NCBI RefSeq assembly: GCF_028368975.1
Contig: NZ_JAQNDM010000002.1
Location: 62,001 to 126,000 of the forward strand
Reading direction: 5' to 3'
Length of the DNA: 64,000 nt
DNA from: Stigmatella ashevillena
Lineage (GTDB): Bacteria; Myxococcota; Myxococcia; Myxococcales; Myxococcaceae
Shown: in pieces, positions 60,760 through 64,000 of the stretch
Layout: every line of letters begins with the position of its first letter
Numbering within the stretch: the first letter of the stretch is position 1
Position numbers and translations under genes: made by a program
Notes under the pieces: model-generated
The model's input: the letters and a program-made list of their open reading frames with translations, nothing else
The model's database searches: none
Told to the model about the DNA's origin: nothing

Positions 60760-61548
60760 ATGAACTGTCCAGGTTGCCAGTCCACAGCGGTCGAGCAGGG
60801 ATTCGACAAGTTACACGGGGGCGAGGTGCTCCTGGACGTCTGCCACGCCTGTCACGGCGTGTGGTTCGACGCGCAGGAAAGCCCCCAGCTCTCCTCGACG
60901 GGCGTGCTCCAACTGTTCCGCCAGATGCACGGCAAGCGGAGCGCGCGCACAGAGCTGGTCCGCTCGTTGACGTGCCCCCGGTGCCCCGCGGTGCTGACGC
61001 GCACGCACGACATGGTCCGGGGCAACCGCTTCCAGTATTTCCGCTGCCCGTCCGTGCATGGCCGCTTCGTCACCTTCTTTCAGTTCCTCCGGGAGAAAGG
61101 GATCGTCCGAAGCCTCACCCTCCAGGAGCTCACCGAGCTGAAGAAGCATGCCCAGCGGTTGCAGTGCTCCGACTGTGGCGGGCCCATTTCCCTGCACCAG
61201 GACACCGCGTGTCCGAGCTGCCATGCGCCGCTCAGCATCCTGGATCCCCAGGCCGTGGGGATGACGCTCGAGGATGCCAAGAAGGCCGCGGCCGTCGCGG
61301 GCGCGGTGCTGGCCCCCGCCGTGGCCGCCCAGCTCCTCATGGACAAGCTCCAGATGGAGGGTTTCTACCGGAAAATCGACGGCCAGACGCAGCGGGCGAC
61401 CAGCGTGCTGGGCGTGGGGCCTGCCCCGTCCGGAGACGTCCACCGTGTCGAGAGCACCGTGGAGGCCGTGAGCGATGGGATCGACTTGGTCGATCTCGGG
61501 ATGGATGCCTTCTTCGGCCTCGTTGGTGGTATCGGCGATCTCTTCTAG
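60760..61548 (+). CDS. Zinc-ribbon (TFIIB-type) protein
   Basis: The 262-residue protein has four paired-Cys zinc sites: CPGC...CHAC near the N-terminus, CPRC, CSDC and CPSC (about residues 148-163). The first unit is of the zf-TFIIB type with VCHACHGVWFD. The C-terminal third is Ala-rich and may insert in or lie on the membrane (AAAVAGAVLAPAVAAQLLMD). The end (DAFFGLVGGIGDLF) is hydrophobic. It is the first gene of a likely three-gene unit with the Cys-cluster protein 13 bases downstream. Function unknown; a redox or metal sensor is possible. Confidence 0.8.
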   Translation: MNCPGCQSTAVEQGFDKLHGGEVLLDVCHACHGVWFDAQESPQLSSTGVLQLFRQMHGKRSARTELVRSLTCPRCPAVLTRTHDMVRGNRFQYFRCPSVHGRFVTFFQFLREKGIVRSLTLQELTELKKHAQRLQCSDCGGPISLHQDTACPSCHAPLSILDPQAVGMTLEDAKKAAAVAGAVLAPAVAAQLLMDKLQMEGFYRKIDGQTQRATSVLGVGPAPSGDVHRVESTVEAVSDGIDLVDLGMDAFFGLVGGIGDLF

Positions 61549-61561
61549 GACCCTTCCTGAC

Positions 61562-62671
61562 ATGCCCCAGTTGCTGGACAGCCTGCCCGAGGTCTACCGG
61601 TCCCTCTTTCCCTCCTTCTTTCAGGGCCCTGTCCCCGAGGAGGTGAAGGCCACGTGTTCCTCGTGCGCCATGTGCGAGGCCTCGAACCCGAATCCCATCG
61701 AGTCCGTGGATGGGGTGACCCGGTTCTTCCGGCCCGACACCAAGTGCTGCACCTACCACCCTCGGCTGCCCAACTACTTGGTGGGCGCCATCCTCTCGGA
61801 TGAGGACGCCGCGATGGCCGAGGGCCGCCGCCGCATCCAAGAGAAGCTCGACCGGCGCGTGGCCGTGAACCCCCAGTGGCTCAAGGCCCCTACCCGCTAC
61901 ACCCTCCTTTATAACAACGCGCGGCAGGCGTTCGGGCGGACCCAGTCCCTGCGCTGTCCGTACTACGAGCCCCAAGGCGGCCTGTGCACCATCTGGCGCT
62001 ACCGCGAGGCGGTGTGCTCGACGTACTTCTGCAAGTACGTGGCGGGCGCCGATGGCCGGAAGTTCTGGATGACCTTCAAGACGTGGCTCACCCTGGCGGA
62101 GATTCAGCTCTCGCGCTACGCCCTGCTCCAACACCTGCCCGACTATGTGCTCACCGGCCGCGACAAGGCGGATGCCGCCACGGTGCCGCTCACGGTGGAG
62201 GATCTCGATGATCAGCCCCCGCCCGAGAAGGAGTATGCCGATCTGTGGCGCGGCTGGGCGGGACGGGAGGCCGAGTTCTACAAGGCCTGCTACCAGAGCG
62301 TCCGCGCCCTCTCCTCCCAGGACTTCGAGAACCTCCTGGGCATTGATGGGACCATCGAGCTGTCCATCCTGAAGCAGCGCCACGAGGCGGCCGTGGCGCC
62401 CCGTCTCCCCAAGGTGCTCAAGCTCAACCCCGGCGCCACCGTGCAGTGGCTCCCGGATGGGAGCATTGCCCTGGCCTCGTACAGTGAGTTCGACGCCATC
62501 GCCTTGCCGGGAGAGGCCTACGCTCTGCTGGTGGAGTTCAACGGCAAGCAGCCCGTGGAGGCCGTGCGCCAGCGCCTCCGGGAGGAAAAGCAGGCGGACC
62601 TCCACGAGGACATCCTGCTCGAGCTCTACCGGCACCGCATCCTCATCGATGTGAACGCCCCCTCGCAGTGA
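61562..62671 (+). CDS. YkgJ-like Cys-cluster protein with PqqD-like C-terminus
   Basis: The ATG at 61562 gives 369 residues. The N-terminal half holds a Cys cluster: C-x2-C-x2-C (CSSCAMC), KCCTY, RCPY, LCTIW, VCSTYFC. This resembles the YkgJ family, thought to bind zinc or an Fe-S cluster. The C-terminal ~75 residues (SEFDAIALPGEAYALLVEFNGKQPVEAVRQRL, then a helix and LYRHRILIDV) look like a PqqD/RRE-type domain. The same type of domain ends the MNIO and GT4 fusion proteins of the RiPP locus. There is no precursor-like gene next to it, so its partner is unknown. Confidence 0.82.
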   Translation: MPQLLDSLPEVYRSLFPSFFQGPVPEEVKATCSSCAMCEASNPNPIESVDGVTRFFRPDTKCCTYHPRLPNYLVGAILSDEDAAMAEGRRRIQEKLDRRVAVNPQWLKAPTRYTLLYNNARQAFGRTQSLRCPYYEPQGGLCTIWRYREAVCSTYFCKYVAGADGRKFWMTFKTWLTLAEIQLSRYALLQHLPDYVLTGRDKADAATVPLTVEDLDDQPPPEKEYADLWRGWAGREAEFYKACYQSVRALSSQDFENLLGIDGTIELSILKQRHEAAVAPRLPKVLKLNPGATVQWLPDGSIALASYSEFDAIALPGEAYALLVEFNGKQPVEAVRQRLREEKQADLHEDILLELYRHRILIDVNAPSQ

Positions 62672-62685
62672 GGTACATCCCGCCC

Positions 62686-63777
62686 ATGAGCCATGACGTT
62701 TTGCTGGAGACCCGAGGCCCCATCGGACTGGTGACGCTCGACCGTCCCCGGGCGCTCAATGCGCTCGATCTGGGGATGATCCGGGTCATCCACCCCCAAC
62801 TGGAGGCCTGGGCCCGCGAGCCCGCCGTGAAGGCCGTGGTGATCCGCGGCGCGGGGGGCAAGGCCTTCTGCGCGGGCGGCGATGTGCGCGCGGTGGCCGC
62901 CTCCCTCGGCACCCCTGTCCCAGAGGGCCAGTCCCCCCTGGCCCGTGACTACTTCCAGGGCGAGTACGCGCTCAACCACCGCATCCACCACTTCGAGAAG
63001 CCCTACATCGCCTTCGTGGATGGCATCAGCATGGGCGGTGGCCTGGGGCTCTCCTTCCATGGCTCCCACCGCGTCGTCACCGAGCGGCTCACCTTCTCCA
63101 TGCCCGAGACGGCCATCGGCTTCTTTCCGGATGTGGGCGGCGGGTGGTTCCTCCCTCGGTTTCCAGGAGCGATGGGCACGTATCTGGGGCTCACCGGCAC
63201 GCGCGCCAATGCCGCGGATGCGATGTGGCTCGGGTATGGCACCCACCACGTGGAGCACTCCCGGCTCGACGCGGTGCTGGAGGCCCTGGTCTCCGCGGAC
63301 TGGAGCACGGGCCGTGCCCAGGACGTCACCACCCGGCTCCTCGCGTCCTTCTCCTCGGACGCAGGGCCCGCGCCGCTCCGAGTGCATCAGCCCGCGGTGG
63401 ATCGCTGCTTCGCGGCGGACCGGGTGGAGGACATCCTCTCCGCGCTCGCGGCCGAGGGCACCGAGTGGGCCGAGGCCACCCGGGCCACCCTGGGCCGGAT
63501 GTCGCCCTCGAGCCTGAAGGTGACGCTGCGTCAGCTCCGCACGTGCCGCTCGCTGTCCTATGACGAGGTGGTCCGCATCGAGTACCGCCTCAGTCAGGCG
63601 CTCACCGCGCGGCCGGACTTCCGGGAAGGCATCCGCGCCGTGCTCGTGGACAAGGACCAGCGCCCGCGCTGGAGCCCCGCCACCCTGGCCGAGGTCCGCG
63701 ACGAGGAGGTGGAGGCGTGCTTCGCCCCCCGGGCAGGAGATGAATTCGCTCCCTCCCCTGCCCCCCTTCGCGGCTGA
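62686..63777 (+). CDS. 3-hydroxyisobutyryl-CoA hydrolase (HIBCH-like)
   Basis: A GTG at 62668 and an ATG at 62686 are in frame; I choose the ATG, which follows TGAGGT by about 11 bases. The 363-residue protein is a long crotonase-family member. The oxyanion-hole motifs are GGKAFCAGGDVRA and GISMGGGLGLS, and the acidic residue that sets hydrolase activity lies in SMPETAIGFFPDVGGGWFL. Length and this motif fit 3-hydroxyisobutyryl-CoA hydrolase of valine breakdown. It probably shares the transcript of the two upstream genes. Confidence 0.9.
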   Translation: MSHDVLLETRGPIGLVTLDRPRALNALDLGMIRVIHPQLEAWAREPAVKAVVIRGAGGKAFCAGGDVRAVAASLGTPVPEGQSPLARDYFQGEYALNHRIHHFEKPYIAFVDGISMGGGLGLSFHGSHRVVTERLTFSMPETAIGFFPDVGGGWFLPRFPGAMGTYLGLTGTRANAADAMWLGYGTHHVEHSRLDAVLEALVSADWSTGRAQDVTTRLLASFSSDAGPAPLRVHQPAVDRCFAADRVEDILSALAAEGTEWAEATRATLGRMSPSSLKVTLRQLRTCRSLSYDEVVRIEYRLSQALTARPDFREGIRAVLVDKDQRPRWSPATLAEVRDEEVEACFAPRAGDEFAPSPAPLRG

Positions 63778-63780
63778 GGG

Positions 63781-64000
63781 CTACTCCCACTCGATGGTGG
63801 CCGGAGGCTTCGACGAGATGTCGAGCACGACGCGGTTGATGCCCCGCACCTCGTTGGTGATGCGCGTGGAGATGCGCTCCAGCACCGGGTACGGCAGCCG
63901 CGCCCAGTCCGCCGTCATCCCATCCACGCTCGTCACCGCGCGCAGCACGCAGGTGGACTCGTAGGTGCGCTCGTCCCCCATCACCCCCACGCTCTGCACG
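63781..64000 (-). CDS. guaA: GMP synthase (glutamine-hydrolysing), 3' end only
   Basis: The minus-strand frame enters from the right edge and stops at 63781. The visible 73 residues contain [20 protein letters not shown] and end in [15 protein letters not shown], the highly conserved C-terminal dimerisation domain of GuaA. The full enzyme converts XMP to GMP in purine synthesis. The rest lies outside the window, so completeness cannot be checked. Confidence 0.95.
   Translation of the reverse strand, partial: VQSVGVMGDERTYESTCVLRAVTSVDGMTADWARLPYPVLERISTRITNEVRGINRVVLDISSKPPATIEWE

Noticed and set aside
1-64000. tRNA, rRNA, CRISPR array, insertion sequence or prophage
   Set aside because: No T-loop-like GGTTCGAATCC box, no rRNA stretches, no regular short repeats, and no transposase, integrase or phage structural motif was found.

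Overview
The window is high-GC bacterial DNA with long opposite-strand shadow reading frames, many GTG starts, many lipoproteins, and myxobacterial family markers. These markers include a two-copy DUSAM protein, a lipoprotein with DxDxDG Cys repeats, paired DUF1552/DUF1592 proteins, DUF3014, and a small heat-shock protein that closely matches, from memory, SP21 (HspA) of Stigmatella aurantiaca. A myxobacterium of the Stigmatella/Cystobacter group is the best guess. I see no rRNA, tRNA, CRISPR array, insertion sequence or phage gene.

Region 1 (about 150-7983, minus strand) is the most interesting part. It looks like an undescribed RiPP (ribosomally made, modified peptide) locus. In transcription order it holds a GT1-type glycosyltransferase, a 66-residue Cys-rich precursor peptide, a DUF692/MNIO iron oxidase fused to its own partner/recognition region, a GT4 glycosyltransferase carrying a related C-terminal region, a complete glutamine-dependent asparagine synthase-like amidotransferase, and a short-chain dehydrogenase. 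Gaps inside the block are 4-40 bases after the precursor, and a promoter-like site lies just before the precursor. The expected product is a thiol-modified and possibly glycosylated peptide.

Region 2 (8.1-24 kb) is accessory: a 1465-residue repeat lipoprotein, an AtuA-family protein, a GH127-like glycosidase with two ricin-type lectin domains, two coupled HEAT-repeat proteins, a secreted M23 peptidase, an APH-type kinase, a coupled lipoprotein/Cys-rich pair, and a Tim44/zinc-ribbon/TerB membrane protein.

Region 3 (24-45 kb) carries an enoyl-CoA hydratase, the DUF1552/DUF1592 pair, a soluble transhydrogenase, and an iron-uptake locus in which four minus-strand genes joined by ATGA overlaps diverge from a TonB siderophore receptor. 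It also carries a lipase, the sHSP, small secreted proteins, a lipoprotein/DUSAM pair, an epoxide hydrolase, a CxxCH lipoprotein, a KgtP-like transporter and a YtxH protein.

Region 4 (45-64 kb) is mostly housekeeping and plus strand: acyl-CoA carboxylase beta and acyl-CoA dehydrogenase, rnc, two cyclophilins, era, der, a YfgM-like protein, a BamB-like propeller, Nudix, a YprB-like nuclease, DUF3014, an S46 peptidase, a zinc-ribbon protein, a Cys-cluster/PqqD-like protein and a 3-hydroxyisobutyryl-CoA hydrolase. The window ends in the 3' part of guaA on the minus strand.
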